The notes: generated by a model not told the origin, from the letters alone. 14,952 nt of DNA from Fidelibacterota bacterium UBA6817 (GCA_002452555.1 DKER01000227.1:1-14952), one strand, 5' to 3'; shown: positions 1 through 9,303, counted from the stretch's first letter. Numbers and translations are program-made.

Positions 1-209
1 GAACAGCGAGTTGCTGCTGAGGTAATGGTAATACCCCGCTCTTTTTCCTGGTCCATCCAATCCATCGTTGCAGTTCCCTCATGGACTTCACCCAATTTGT
101 GAGATCTACCGGTATAATAGATAATACGCTCTGTCGTTGTGGTTTTACCCGCATCGATATGAGCCATAATTCCGATATTTCTAATTTTTTTCAAATCAAT
201 TTTTGCCAT
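1..209 (-). CDS. fusA: Elongation factor G, N-terminal fragment (cut by the left window edge)
   Basis: EF-G is the ribosomal translocase GTPase that moves tRNA and mRNA after peptide-bond formation. Only the first 69 codons are present. They begin MAKIDLKKIRNIGIMAHIDA and contain the P-loop (G1) AHIDAGKTT at residues 16-24 and the switch I end DQEKERGITITSAAT at residues 53-67, with the G2 threonine T61. The ATG at 209-207 is supported by an SD GAAGG at 215-219, 5 nt upstream, and lies 14 bp after rpsG, as in the classic rpsL-rpsG-fusA order. After SAAT the protein reads R-C-S, where E. coli EF-G has T-A-F; this is a mild deviation just beyond switch I. The gene is cut by the window, not visibly broken. 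Whether it is a second copy of, or the same gene as, the EF-G fragment at the right edge cannot be settled here. Confidence 0.96.
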   Translation of the reverse strand, partial: MAKIDLKKIRNIGIMAHIDAGKTTTTERIIYYTGRSHKLGEVHEGTATMDWMDQEKERGITITSAATRC

Positions 210-223
210 GGGGACCTTCAATA

Positions 224-691
224 TTAACGAAAATGAGCAAAAGCTCTGTTTGCTTCAGCCATTTTATGTGTATCGTCGCGTTTTTTAACAGAGCTTCCTT
301 CACCTTGGGAAGCAGCTAACAGTTCCGCAGCAAGTTTAACAGACATGCTGTCGCCGGATCTGGCTGTGGAAAATTTAATAATCCATCTCATGGCCAGTGC
401 ATATCGGCGATTATGCCGGACTTCAACAGGAACCTGATATGTAGCTCCGCCGATACGTTTGGATTTTACTTCAAGAACCGGTGCCACGTTATCAAGAGCT
501 TTCTGGAAAGTTTCAAGACCTTTGCCCTTGGTTTTTTCATCCATTATTCCAATTGCGCCATACAAGATTTGCTCGGCAACGCCCTTTTTCCCCTTAACCA
601 TAAGGTTATTGATAAACTTTGCCACTGTAGTAGAGTGGTATTTCGGATCCGGGAGGATCTCTGTTTTTTGCGGTTTGCTACGTCTTGACAT
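224..691 (-). CDS. rpsG: 30S ribosomal protein S7
   Basis: S7 binds the 3' major domain of 16S rRNA, nucleates assembly of the small-subunit head and lines the E site. The product is 155 aa, the usual bacterial length. It starts MSRRSKPQK and shows the family blocks LPDPKYHS near residue 13, NLMVKGKK near residue 29, GGATYQVPVEVR near residue 81, and the C-terminal KRDDTHKMAEANRAFAHFR. The ATG at 691 has an SD AAGGA at 701-705 that overlaps the rpsL stop codon; the gap to rpsL is 12 bp, so translation is probably coupled. In E. coli S7 represses its own operon through the rpsL-rpsG spacer. Here that spacer is too short to hold a comparable structure. Confidence 0.98.
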   Translation of the reverse strand: MSRRSKPQKTEILPDPKYHSTTVAKFINNLMVKGKKGVAEQILYGAIGIMDEKTKGKGLETFQKALDNVAPVLEVKSKRIGGATYQVPVEVRHNRRYALAMRWIIKFSTARSGDSMSVKLAAELLAASQGEGSSVKKRDDTHKMAEANRAFAHFR

Positions 692-703
692 TGAAATCTA
701 TCC

Positions 704-1075
704 TTATTTCGGTTTCTTGGCACCGTAACGGGAACGGCTGTTTTTTCTGTCAGAAACACCGGCTGTATCCAGGGTTCCTCTCACAATATGATAACGAACA
801 CCGGGCAAGTCCTTAACACGACCTCCTTCGATCAGCACGAGAGAGTGCTCCTGAAGGTTGTGTCCTTCGCCGGGAATATAGGCTGTAACTTCGATACCCG
901 TCGTCAAGCGGACACGGGCAACTTTACGCAAAGCTGAATTCGGTTTTTTGGGCGTTGTGGTATAAACACGAGTACAAACACCCCGTTTCTGGGGATTTCC
1001 CTGAAGTGCAGGAACTTTGTTCTTTTTGATAACCTTTTTTCTGCCCTTTTTCACCAATTGATTAATTGTCGGCAT
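704..1075 (-). CDS. rpsL: 30S ribosomal protein S12
   Basis: S12 sits at the decoding centre and controls accuracy. The product is 123 aa, starts MPTINQLV, and carries the highly conserved QKRGVCTRVYTTTPKKPNSA block (residues 29-48) and GGRVKDLPGVRYH (84-96). K43/K44 and K88 match E. coli K42/K43 and K87, so the classic streptomycin-resistance positions are wild type. D89, the residue that RimO methylthiolates in E. coli, is also present. I chose the ATG at 1075 because it fits the family N-terminus and has an SD GGAG at 1081-1084 with 5-nt spacing. An in-frame start 21 nt upstream would place that SD inside the coding sequence. The 63-bp spacer to rpoC is the second largest between protein genes in the window. 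Confidence 0.98.
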   Translation of the reverse strand: MPTINQLVKKGRKKVIKKNKVPALQGNPQKRGVCTRVYTTTPKKPNSALRKVARVRLTTGIEVTAYIPGEGHNLQEHSLVLIEGGRVKDLPGVRYHIVRGTLDTAGVSDRKNSRSRYGAKKPK

Positions 1076-1103
1076 ACTTTCTCCAATTTTTGTCAAGCCT
1101 AAT

Positions 1104-1132
1104 AATGTAATATCCCTACTTTTTTAAAGCAA
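1104..1132 (-). promoter_or_regulatory. Possible weak promoter in the rpoC-rpsL spacer
   Basis: On the minus strand the 63-bp spacer holds TTGCTT (1132-1127) and, after exactly 17 nt, TACATT (1109-1104). This is a partial sigma-70-like pair, about 3/6 and 4/6 to consensus, in AT-rich DNA, and it points at rpsL about 30 bp away. A separate str-operon promoter here would make biological sense, because rpsL-rpsG-fusA needs higher output than rpoBC. AT-rich spacers produce such matches by chance, so this is a weak call. I found no terminator hairpin after rpoC. Confidence 0.2.
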
Positions 1133-1138
1133 TGGGAT

Positions 1139-4100
1139 TTATTCCATAAGTAAATCTTCATCCTCAAAGATTTGAGCATCTGCAAAGTATTCCAGATCAT
1201 CTACTTCCGTATATTCCGGTTCCTGGACTTTCAAAGCATTGTACTTGGATTGTCCGGTTCCGGCAGGAATAAGACGGCCCATAATGATGTTCTCTTTCAG
1301 TCCTTTCAGATAATCAACTTTACCGATGACGGCAGCATCTGTAAGAACGCGGGTTGTTTCCTGGAATGAAGCAGCAGATATCCAGCTTTCTGTATTAAGG
1401 GATGCTCTGGTTATTCCCAACAGCAGCGGTTCATACGTTGCCGGCACTGCCGGTTCATATTCTGCCGCTTTCTTCCCTGCAGCTTTATGTCTTATATTGT
1501 CATCTTCAACAATATCGTACGGATAAAGATTGTCCACTTTCAAAGCCGTATCTCCGGAATCGGTTATACGGACCATATTCATAATCTTATCGTTGCTTTC
1601 CTGAACATTCTGGCGTGAGATCCTGTCCCCCACCAAATATTCAGTGTCGCCCGGTTCACTTATCTCAACTTTCTGCAACATCTGACGAACGATCACTTCA
1701 ATATGTTTGTCATTGATTCGCACGCCCTGCAAACGGTAAACGTGCTGAATCTCATTCACCAGATACTTCTGAACTTCGTAAACGCCATTGATTTTCAGTA
1801 TCTTTTTCGGTGGAATGGCTCCGTCACAGATTGCATTTCCGGCATGGATATAATCACCGTCATGGACAAGAATGTGTTTTCCCGGAGGTATTTTGTATGT
1901 ATACATTTCACCCAAATCGTTCCGGACCCGAACCGTTTGAATTCCCTTGGACAATCTGTCAAATTGAACATACCCGTTAACTTCGCTGACAATGGCTTCG
2001 TTTGTAGGGTTTCGGGCTTCAAAGAGTTCGGATACTCTCGGCAGACCACCGGTAATATCATTACTGCGGGCTGTTTCTTTTGAACGTTTGGCAAGTGTCT
2101 CACCCTGAAACACTTTCTGACCTTCTTTAACCAGCAGAGAAGAGGTTTCAGGCAAATTGATCGCCTTACCGATTGGATTTCCCTCTTCATCCGTAATAAT
2201 GACACGGGCGGTTTTATCGCGATCCTTGGATGCTATGATTTGCCATTCTTTATAACCGGATGCATCCGAGACTTCGTCATATGTAACGCCGGGGATCAGA
2301 TCCACAAGTTTTACATATCCTTCATAACGGGACACAATGTGTTCATTATATACATCCCAGTCATAAAGAACAGTGCTTTTCTCAACGGTGGCACCGTCAG
2401 TGATATACACTTTTGCTCCCTGAGGGACGGTATACGTGATCAATTCCCGGTTATTGCTGTCAATAATACTCATTTTTCCGTTACGGACCAGAACGACGCG
2501 ATAGGTTTGGTTTGTGCTTTCATCGGTAAATTCTTTGTCTGAAATATGAAGATTATCAGAAAAGAGAACCTGGCCTTCATAGCGTGAGGGCTGATGGGAT
2601 TCTTCAATCACATGACTGGCCGTTCCTCCGATGTGGAAGGTCCGAAGCGTCAACTGTGTTCCGGGTTCACCGATGGATTGTGCAGCAATAATACCTACGG
2701 CTTCACCCTGATTAACAAGGTTATTTGTAGCCAGATTCCGGCCGTAACACTTGGCACAGACACCTTCTTTTGATTCACAGGTTAATACCGAGCGAATCAT
2801 AATTGTTTCAACATTGCTGTCGTCAACCAGTTTAGCTTTGACTTCATCAATCATATCGCCGGAGGAAACCAGCAATTTATCCGTAATGGGATCAATAATA
2901 TCATCCAGTGAAATCCGGCCGATGATCCGTTCTGACAATGGTTCAATAATCTGATCACCATCTTTAATGGCATGTACTTCAATTCCATTGATTGTTTCAC
3001 AGTCATCTTCACTGATCACAACATCCTGCGCCACATCAACCAGACGGCGGGTTAAATATCCCGCATCAGCAGTTTTAAGAGCAGTATCCGAGAGTCCTTT
3101 ACGGGCACCGTGGGTTGAAATAAAGTATTCCAGAACGGAAAGACCTTCCTTGAAATTAGACGTAATGGGTGTTTCAATAATTTCACCCACGCCGCCGGTC
3201 ATGGATTTCTGAGGTTTGTTCATCAACCCTCTCATACCGGCAAGCTGTTTCATCTGATCTTTAGAACCCCTGGCTCCGGAATCTGACATCATGTAGATCG
3301 GATTGAATCCTTCACGATCATCCTGGAGAATTCTATTCATGGATGCCTGAACCTGGTCCGTGGTTCTTGACCAGGCATCAATAACTTTATTATACCGTTC
3401 GTTTTCAGTTAAAACACCTTTAGACCGTTTCAGATTGATTGAATCAACCAGGGATTGGGTTTTGTTTATAATGTTAAATTTATCGTCAGGGATCATAACA
3501 TCGCTTAATCCGATGGAAACGCCGGACATGGTAGCCAGTTCAAATCCAAGATCCTTGAGATCGTCCAGGAACTTTGCCGTATCCTGAAGCCCAACCTGAC
3601 GGTTTGCTTCGGCAATAATGGATTCCAGCCTTTTTTTGGTTATCAATTCATTGTAATAAGGCATTCCTTCGGGAACAATGGAATTGAATTTGATTCGACC
3701 CACTGTCGTATCAATAAGTTTACCGTCTTTCAGCAGTTTAACTTTGGCATGAAGGGTCACCCGGTTATTTTCAAAGGCAAGCAGCGCTTCGTCATAGGAA
3801 CTGAAGACCATTCCTTCACCAAGCTGTTTGGTTTTGCCGCGGGTAATATAATAGGTTCCCAGAACCATATCCTGAGAAGGAATCGATATGGGATTTCCGT
3901 GAGCCGGGTGTAGGATATTATTGCTTGCCAGCATGAGCATGCGGCATTCGATCTGTGCCTCAAAAGAAAGAGGGACATGGACAGCCATCTGGTCACCATC
4001 AAAGTCAGCGTTAAACGCTGCACAGACAAGAGGATGAACTCGAATGGCCTTGCCATCCACCAGTACCGGCTGAAAAGCCTGTATACCAAGTCTGTGAAGA

Positions 4101-5452
4101 GTCGGAGCACGGTTCAGAAGCACAGGATGATCTTTCACAACATATTCCAGAAGCTCCATTACTTCAGGCGTACGTTTTTCAACCATGCTTTTGGCGGTTT
4201 TGGGTGTTGTTGCTCTCCCTCTCACAAGCAATTCATGAACGAGATGGGGTTTAAAGAGTTCGGTCGCCATCAGTTTCGGCAATCCGCATTCATGAATTTT
4301 CAATTCAGGACCTACAACAATAACGGAACGACCGGAATAATCCACGCGTTTACCCAGGAGATTCTGACGAAAACGGCCCTCTTTCCCGTTCAGCATATCG
4401 CTCAGGGATTTAAGGGGGCGCCTTGTGCCTGACCGCACGGCTGTACGGCGTCTGCTGTTGTCAAACAGACTGTCAACGGCTTCCTGAAGCATTCTTTTTT
4501 CATTGCGAAGAATGACATCCGGAGCTTTGATATCAATCAACTGTTTCAATCTGTTATTACGAATGATAACTCTTCTGTAAAGGTCATTCAGATCCGAAGC
4601 GGCAAAACGGCCGCCTTCAAGAGGAACAAGGGGACGGAGTTCAGGCGGTATAACCGGCAGAACTTTTAAGATCATATATTCCGGTCTGTTTACCGGCGGC
4701 AGATCGCCTTCAACCTGAAACGCTTTAAGAATTTTCAGTCGTTTGACAATATCGGCCTGATCGGAAGCAGAAGTGCTTTTTTTCAGGTCTTTCTTCAGTG
4801 TTTCAATCACTTTGGGGATATCCAGATCCACCAAAATGTCATAAAGGGCTTCCGCACCGGTTTTAGCGATGAAGAGAGAATCCTGCGGGATTGTTTCTTC
4901 GGCTTCTTCCCCATATTTATACAGCAGATCCAGGTATGTATCTTCGTCAATCAGTTCCAGGGCTTCTACAGGTCTTGTTTTCCCGTTTTCCGTTTCAATG
5001 ACAGCATTTCCGGGTTGAATGACAATGTAGGATTCATAGTAAATAACCTGTTCAATGCTTTTGGCAGACATGCCTAAAACATTGGCCAGTTTTGACGGAA
5101 TAGATTTCAAATACCAGATATGGGCAACCGGAACAGCGAGTGTTATATGTCCCATTCTTTCACGGCGGACTTTTTTGCGGGTAACCTCCACGCCGCATCG
5201 GTCACAGACAATGCCCTTATAACGGATTCGTTTGTACTTACCGCAATGGCATTCCCAGTCTTTGACCGGTCCAAAAATCTTTTCACAGAATAAACCGTCT
5301 TTCTCCGGTTTATAGGAACGATAGTTGATAGTCTCAGGTTTCAGCACTTCTCCCCGGGATTTACTGAGAATTGATTCGGGTGAAGACAGTCTCAGAACTA
5401 TCTTGCTGAAATCTTTTTTTGTATCTTGTGAAGCATTGAATTTCACACTCAA
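1139..5452 (-). CDS. rpoC: DNA-directed RNA polymerase subunit beta'
   Basis: This is the catalytic beta' subunit of RNA polymerase. From the chosen start it is about 1437 aa. Visible landmarks: N-terminal zinc ribbon with CxC (C68, C70) and CxxC (C83, C86); the Mg-binding NADFDGDQ at 481-488; the bridge helix around 767-801 (YFISTHGARKGLSDTALKTA); the second zinc site C818, C892, C899, C902; and the trigger loop QSIGEPGTQL...RTFHIGG with H940. About 186 residues (roughly 946-1131) separate the two trigger-loop halves, which is the SI3-type insert of Gram-negative lineages. The C-terminus is acidic (FEDEDLLME). The best start is TTG at 5452-5450, because AAGGAGG lies 8 nt upstream; an open frame extends to another TTG at 5476 but would swallow that SD. 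The gene follows rpoB by 29 bp. Confidence 0.98.
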   Translation of the reverse strand: MSVKFNASQDTKKDFSKIVLRLSSPESILSKSRGEVLKPETINYRSYKPEKDGLFCEKIFGPVKDWECHCGKYKRIRYKGIVCDRCGVEVTRKKVRRERMGHITLAVPVAHIWYLKSIPSKLANVLGMSAKSIEQVIYYESYIVIQPGNAVIETENGKTRPVEALELIDEDTYLDLLYKYGEEAEETIPQDSLFIAKTGAEALYDILVDLDIPKVIETLKKDLKKSTSASDQADIVKRLKILKAFQVEGDLPPVNRPEYMILKVLPVIPPELRPLVPLEGGRFAASDLNDLYRRVIIRNNRLKQLIDIKAPDVILRNEKRMLQEAVDSLFDNSRRRTAVRSGTRRPLKSLSDMLNGKEGRFRQNLLGKRVDYSGRSVIVVGPELKIHECGLPKLMATELFKPHLVHELLVRGRATTPKTAKSMVEKRTPEVMELLEYVVKDHPVLLNRAPTLHRLGIQAFQPVLVDGKAIRVHPLVCAAFNADFDGDQMAVHVPLSFEAQIECRMLMLASNNILHPAHGNPISIPSQDMVLGTYYITRGKTKQLGEGMVFSSYDEALLAFENNRVTLHAKVKLLKDGKLIDTTVGRIKFNSIVPEGMPYYNELITKKRLESIIAEANRQVGLQDTAKFLDDLKDLGFELATMSGVSIGLSDVMIPDDKFNIINKTQSLVDSINLKRSKGVLTENERYNKVIDAWSRTTDQVQASMNRILQDDREGFNPIYMMSDSGARGSKDQMKQLAGMRGLMNKPQKSMTGGVGEIIETPITSNFKEGLSVLEYFISTHGARKGLSDTALKTADAGYLTRRLVDVAQDVVISEDDCETINGIEVHAIKDGDQIIEPLSERIIGRISLDDIIDPITDKLLVSSGDMIDEVKAKLVDDSNVETIMIRSVLTCESKEGVCAKCYGRNLATNNLVNQGEAVGIIAAQSIGEPGTQLTLRTFHIGGTASHVIEESHQPSRYEGQVLFSDNLHISDKEFTDESTNQTYRVVLVRNGKMSIIDSNNRELITYTVPQGAKVYITDGATVEKSTVLYDWDVYNEHIVSRYEGYVKLVDLIPGVTYDEVSDASGYKEWQIIASKDRDKTARVIITDEEGNPIGKAINLPETSSLLVKEGQKVFQGETLAKRSKETARSNDITGGLPRVSELFEARNPTNEAIVSEVNGYVQFDRLSKGIQTVRVRNDLGEMYTYKIPPGKHILVHDGDYIHAGNAICDGAIPPKKILKINGVYEVQKYLVNEIQHVYRLQGVRINDKHIEVIVRQMLQKVEISEPGDTEYLVGDRISRQNVQESNDKIMNMVRITDSGDTALKVDNLYPYDIVEDDNIRHKAAGKKAAEYEPAVPATYEPLLLGITRASLNTESWISAASFQETTRVLTDAAVIGKVDYLKGLKENIIMGRLIPAGTGQSKYNALKVQEPEYTEVDDLEYFADAQIFEDEDLLME

Positions 5453-5460
5453 GGTGAATT

Positions 5461-5467
5461 CCTCCTT
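5461..5467 (-). promoter_or_regulatory. Ribosome binding site that fixes the rpoC start
   Basis: On the minus strand this is a full AAGGAGG, complementary to the 16S rRNA 3' end, 8 nt upstream of TTG at 5452. A GTG six nt further in (5446-5444) would be 14 nt away, too far for good initiation. The upstream TTG at 5476 lies before the SD, so the SD would be coding. The site therefore selects TTG 5452 as the rpoC start. Confidence 0.8.
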
Positions 5468-5481
5468 TTTTATCAATGGAT

Positions 5482-8400
5482 CTATATCAGATCCACTTCA
5501 AGACCCAATCCCTGAAGTTCTTTTAATAGAACGTTAAATGATTCCGGCATACCGTAATCGGAGAGATTTTCTCCTTTAACGATAGCATTATAAACTTTGG
5601 ATCGGCCGTCTACATCATCGGATTTAACGGTAAGAACTTCCTGAAGAGTATAGGCTGCTCCATATGCTTCGAGAGCCCAGACTTCCATTTCACCGAATCT
5701 CTGCCCGCCAAACTGGGCTTTCCCGCCCAGAGGCTGCTGTGTAATCAGTGAATAAGGACCGGTTGATCTGGCATGCATTTTATCCTCGATCATATGAGCC
5801 AGTTTCATCATATAGATCTGGCCAACCGCAACCGAGTCATAAATCATTTCACCTGTCCGGCCGTCAAAGAGTTCCGATTTTCCGTTTTCAGGTAATCCGG
5901 CTTTTTTCAGTTCTTCCTGAACATCGCTGTATCGGGCGCCGTCAAAAACAGGTGTTTCATAATAAAGACCCAGTTTTTTCCCTGCCCAGCCAAGCATTGT
6001 TTCATATAACTGTCCAAGGTTCATACGAGACGGCACTCCCAGCGGATTCAGAACGATATCAACAGGGGTTCCGTCAGGCAAAAACGGCATATCTTCTTCC
6101 GGAACAATAATGGAAACCACGCCTTTATTTCCGTGGCGTCCTGCCATCTTATCACCAACCTGGATTTTACGTTTGCTGGCAATATATACTTTAGCCAGTT
6201 GTAAGACGCCCGGTTGAAGGTCGTCGCCTGCTTTTACCTTGAATTTTTCATTATCAATCTCATTTTGAATTTCCTGTTGAACCGTCTGAAAATTCTCAAC
6301 AAGCGTAAGGATTTTTTCAAATTGTTTCAGATCATCAATCCATGGTTTTTCCAGATCGATACGTCTGAAGTCCAGCATTTCAAGAATATCCGGTTTCCAT
6401 TCGCGTCCTTCGGCAACAATGGGATTACCGCCCTTGTCATAAATACCTTTACAGGGGTGGCCTTCCAAAAGCGCCAAAAGTTTACGGTTCATTTTACCGG
6501 TCAGTGAGGCAAGACGGCGTTTCAATTCTTCATCAAGTTTATCCGTCTTGATTTTCTCATCCCGGCGGGATTCTTTCCCTTTCCGGACAAATAAGCGGGT
6601 ATCAATCACCACACCGGATGTGCCCGGTTCGGCTCGCTTGGAAGCATCTTTCACATCTCCGGCTTTTTCTCCAAAAATGGCACGAAGAAGTTTTTCTTCC
6701 GGAGTGGGATCCGTTTCGCCTTTTGGCGTAACCTTTCCGATAAGAATATCACCGGGTTTAACCTGGGCACCGACGCGGATAATACCGTTTTCTTCAATAT
6801 TTTTTGTAGCATCTTCCGATACATTGGGAATTTCTCGTGTCAGCTCTTCGCTTCCCCGTTTGGTTTCCCTGACTTCCAGTTCAAATTCCTTTACATGAAC
6901 AGATGTAAAGACATCTTCTTTGACCATCCGTTCACTCAGAACAATAGCATCTTCAAAATTGTATCCGCGCCAGGGCATAAAGGCAACCATAACATTCCGG
7001 CCCAGTGCAAGTTCGCCATTGTGGGTCGAAGTGCCGTCTGCAAGAGGTTCACCTTTTTTCACAACCTGATTCTTGCAAACCAAGGGCCGCTGATTGATAG
7101 CTGTATCCTGATTGGTGCGCTGGTATTTTTTCAAATGATAAACATGCCGGCCTTCGTTTTCATCGAGAGAAACAGACGAATCAAATCCATCCATGGGACG
7201 GAGAACAATCTTATCTGCATCGACAAATTCAATAACGCCGTCTGTATCGGCTGTAATTATTGCCCGGCTGTCCACAGCAACAACACCTTCCAAACCGGTT
7301 CCCACGATAGGTGTAGATGGCGTAAGCAGCGGAACAGACTGACGCTGCATATTGCTGCCCATAAGGGCACGGTTTGCATCATCATGTTCAAGAAAGGGAA
7401 TAAGACTGGCTGCTGCGCTAACAATCTGAATGGGGGCAACATCCATATAATCGACCTTTTGGGGAGAGACGGCAGGATAATCGTCACCGATTCGACATTT
7501 TACCACATCCATTGCAAATGAATTGTCATCATTAAGAGGTGCATTTGCCTGTGCCACCATACTGCGATCTTCATCATCTGCTGATAAGTAATCGACTTCA
7601 TCGGTGACAAATACTTTACCGTCTTTAACACGGGTTTTTCTATAAGGTGTTTCAATAAAACCCAACCGGTTAACGACAGCATAGGATGCAAGGGATGAAA
7701 TCAGACCGATATTGGGTCCTTCCGGTGTTTCAATCGGACAAAGGCGCCCATAATGTGTGTAATGGACATCACGGACTTCGAAACCGGCTCTTTCCCGGGT
7801 CAGTCCGCCGGGGCCAAGAGCAGATAAACGGCGTTTATGTGTCAATTCTGCCAGCGGATTTGTCTGATCCATAAACTGTGACATCTGGGATGTGCCAAAG
7901 AATGTATTGATAACAGACGTAATAATTCGGCTGTTTACCAGTTCCTGAGGCGTAAGATTCTCGGCTCTGTGAATATTCATCCGATCCCGAATCGTTCGCG
8001 ACATACGGGTAAAGGCAATAGAGAACTGATTAGCCAATTGTTCTCCAACCGTTCTGACCCTGCGGTTACCCAGATGATCAATATCATCGGATAATTTATC
8101 ACCCCGTCTCATTTTGATCAGGTGTAGGACGATATAAATAAAATCATCGGGAGTGATAACCGTATTTTCCAGAGGAACATTCATGTTGAATTTTTTATTC
8201 ATCCTGTAACGGCCAACTTCTCCCAGATCATATTTTTTCGGACTGAAGAAAAGTTTTTCCACAAATTTCTGAGCCGTTTCAAGGTTTGGCGCATCGCCGT
8301 TTCTCAGATTGCGGTATAAATACATAAGAGCATCTTCCTGATCCGGTCCGCCTTCGGCAATCCGATCCGGGTCCATCTTATCTTTTTCACGCCGGATGGA

Positions 8401-9297
8401 ATTTGCCAGCAGTTTAAAATCGATTTCCTTATCAGGATCCACAACAACAATTTTTTTAATACCGGCTTCTTTCAGAGTATTGACATGGGACGCTTCAAGG
8501 ACAAGCCGTTCATCTTCACCTGTACCGGCAGAAAGGTAGATCTCACCTGTTTCCTCATTGTGAATACTGTGAATCAGTGTCATGCCCGCCAGTTTATTCG
8601 AAACCGGTAATTCCTTAAGAACATTGAATTGTTTAAGAATATCATAATCTGAATTAAAGCCGACCGCACGGAGAAGAATTGAAACAGGGAATTTTTTCCG
8701 CCGATCAATTGTTACATAAATAGCATCAAAGATATCAGTGGTAATATCAACCCATGAACCTCTGAATGGAATAATACGGGCATTATAGAGGATTGAACCG
8801 TTTGGATGGCGGGCATCATTAAAGAAAACGCCCGGAGACCGTTGCAGCTGACTCACAATAACCCGTTCGGCACCATTAATTATGAAGGTACCTCTTGATG
8901 TCATAAAAGGAATATTGCCCAGAAAAACTTCCTGTTCAATACTCTCGGAATAAACTCCCGGTTCTGCATCTTCTTCGGCAACTTTTAGGATTAGTTTTGC
9001 TTTGAGAGGAGCAGCGAATGTAATTCCTCTTTCCAGACATTCTTTTTCAGAATAGCGGGGTTTTCCTATACTGTAGCTCACATAATCCAATGCGAAGGTA
9101 TTATGTGAATCCTCAATAGGAAAAATCACTCTGAAGGCCTGTTCAAGGCCTATATTCTCACGTTCTTCCGGTTTTTTATCCAATTGGAGAAATTTATTGA
9201 ATGAATCCAATTGAATACTCAAAAGATCGGGGATCTCAAGCACCCGAGAAATTCGTGAGAAAGATTTCCGTTTAACGAGACCTGACAGATTTCTCAA
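5482..9297 (-). CDS. rpoB: DNA-directed RNA polymerase subunit beta
   Basis: This is the beta subunit of RNA polymerase, which with beta' forms the active-site cleft. The product is 1271 aa. It shows the N-terminal block VLEIPDLLSIQLDSF (19-33), the rifampicin pocket starting TSQMSQFMDQTNP at 469, the conserved LSALGPGGLTRERAGFEVRD (491-510), GYNFEDAIVLSE in the C-terminal half, GDKMAGRHGNKG starting at 1048, and the C-terminal GQRFGEMEVWALEAYGAA. Just before residue 1048 there is a long extra segment (GHPCKGIYDKGG to AGDDLQPG) like the insert found in Proteobacteria and FCB bacteria. The start codon is TTG at 9297, supported by AAGGGAGGA 6 nt upstream. The gene follows rplL after 109 bp, and RpoC begins 29 bp after its TAA. 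Rifampicin-contact positions Q474, D477, H487 and S492 (E. coli 513, 516, 526, 531) are wild type. Confidence 0.98.
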   Translation of the reverse strand: MRNLSGLVKRKSFSRISRVLEIPDLLSIQLDSFNKFLQLDKKPEERENIGLEQAFRVIFPIEDSHNTFALDYVSYSIGKPRYSEKECLERGITFAAPLKAKLILKVAEEDAEPGVYSESIEQEVFLGNIPFMTSRGTFIINGAERVIVSQLQRSPGVFFNDARHPNGSILYNARIIPFRGSWVDITTDIFDAIYVTIDRRKKFPVSILLRAVGFNSDYDILKQFNVLKELPVSNKLAGMTLIHSIHNEETGEIYLSAGTGEDERLVLEASHVNTLKEAGIKKIVVVDPDKEIDFKLLANSIRREKDKMDPDRIAEGGPDQEDALMYLYRNLRNGDAPNLETAQKFVEKLFFSPKKYDLGEVGRYRMNKKFNMNVPLENTVITPDDFIYIVLHLIKMRRGDKLSDDIDHLGNRRVRTVGEQLANQFSIAFTRMSRTIRDRMNIHRAENLTPQELVNSRIITSVINTFFGTSQMSQFMDQTNPLAELTHKRRLSALGPGGLTRERAGFEVRDVHYTHYGRLCPIETPEGPNIGLISSLASYAVVNRLGFIETPYRKTRVKDGKVFVTDEVDYLSADDEDRSMVAQANAPLNDDNSFAMDVVKCRIGDDYPAVSPQKVDYMDVAPIQIVSAAASLIPFLEHDDANRALMGSNMQRQSVPLLTPSTPIVGTGLEGVVAVDSRAIITADTDGVIEFVDADKIVLRPMDGFDSSVSLDENEGRHVYHLKKYQRTNQDTAINQRPLVCKNQVVKKGEPLADGTSTHNGELALGRNVMVAFMPWRGYNFEDAIVLSERMVKEDVFTSVHVKEFELEVRETKRGSEELTREIPNVSEDATKNIEENGIIRVGAQVKPGDILIGKVTPKGETDPTPEEKLLRAIFGEKAGDVKDASKRAEPGTSGVVIDTRLFVRKGKESRRDEKIKTDKLDEELKRRLASLTGKMNRKLLALLEGHPCKGIYDKGGNPIVAEGREWKPDILEMLDFRRIDLEKPWIDDLKQFEKILTLVENFQTVQQEIQNEIDNEKFKVKAGDDLQPGVLQLAKVYIASKRKIQVGDKMAGRHGNKGVVSIIVPEEDMPFLPDGTPVDIVLNPLGVPSRMNLGQLYETMLGWAGKKLGLYYETPVFDGARYSDVQEELKKAGLPENGKSELFDGRTGEMIYDSVAVGQIYMMKLAHMIEDKMHARSTGPYSLITQQPLGGKAQFGGQRFGEMEVWALEAYGAAYTLQEVLTVKSDDVDGRSKVYNAIVKGENLSDYGMPESFNVLLKELQGLGLEVDLI

Positions 9298-9303
9298 AAG
9301 AAA

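Noticed and set aside
1091..1096. Perfect TTGACA on the minus strand ahead of rpsL, as a -35 box
   Set aside because: The -10 position 17 nt downstream falls in the start of rpsL and reads GCCGAC, with no TATAAT-like match.
1795..2205. Second minus-strand frame inside rpoC
   Set aside because: It lies in another frame of well-conserved rpoC sequence, so it is an overlap artefact.
5453..5476. Eight-residue N-terminal extension of rpoC to TTG 5476
   Set aside because: It would encode the AAGGAGG SD itself, and no SD stands ahead of it.
6895..7521. Open frame of 208 codons antisense to rpoB
   Set aside because: It is a shadow of conserved rpoB coding sequence, with an implausible amino-acid mix (many His, Cys, Asn) and no initiation signal.
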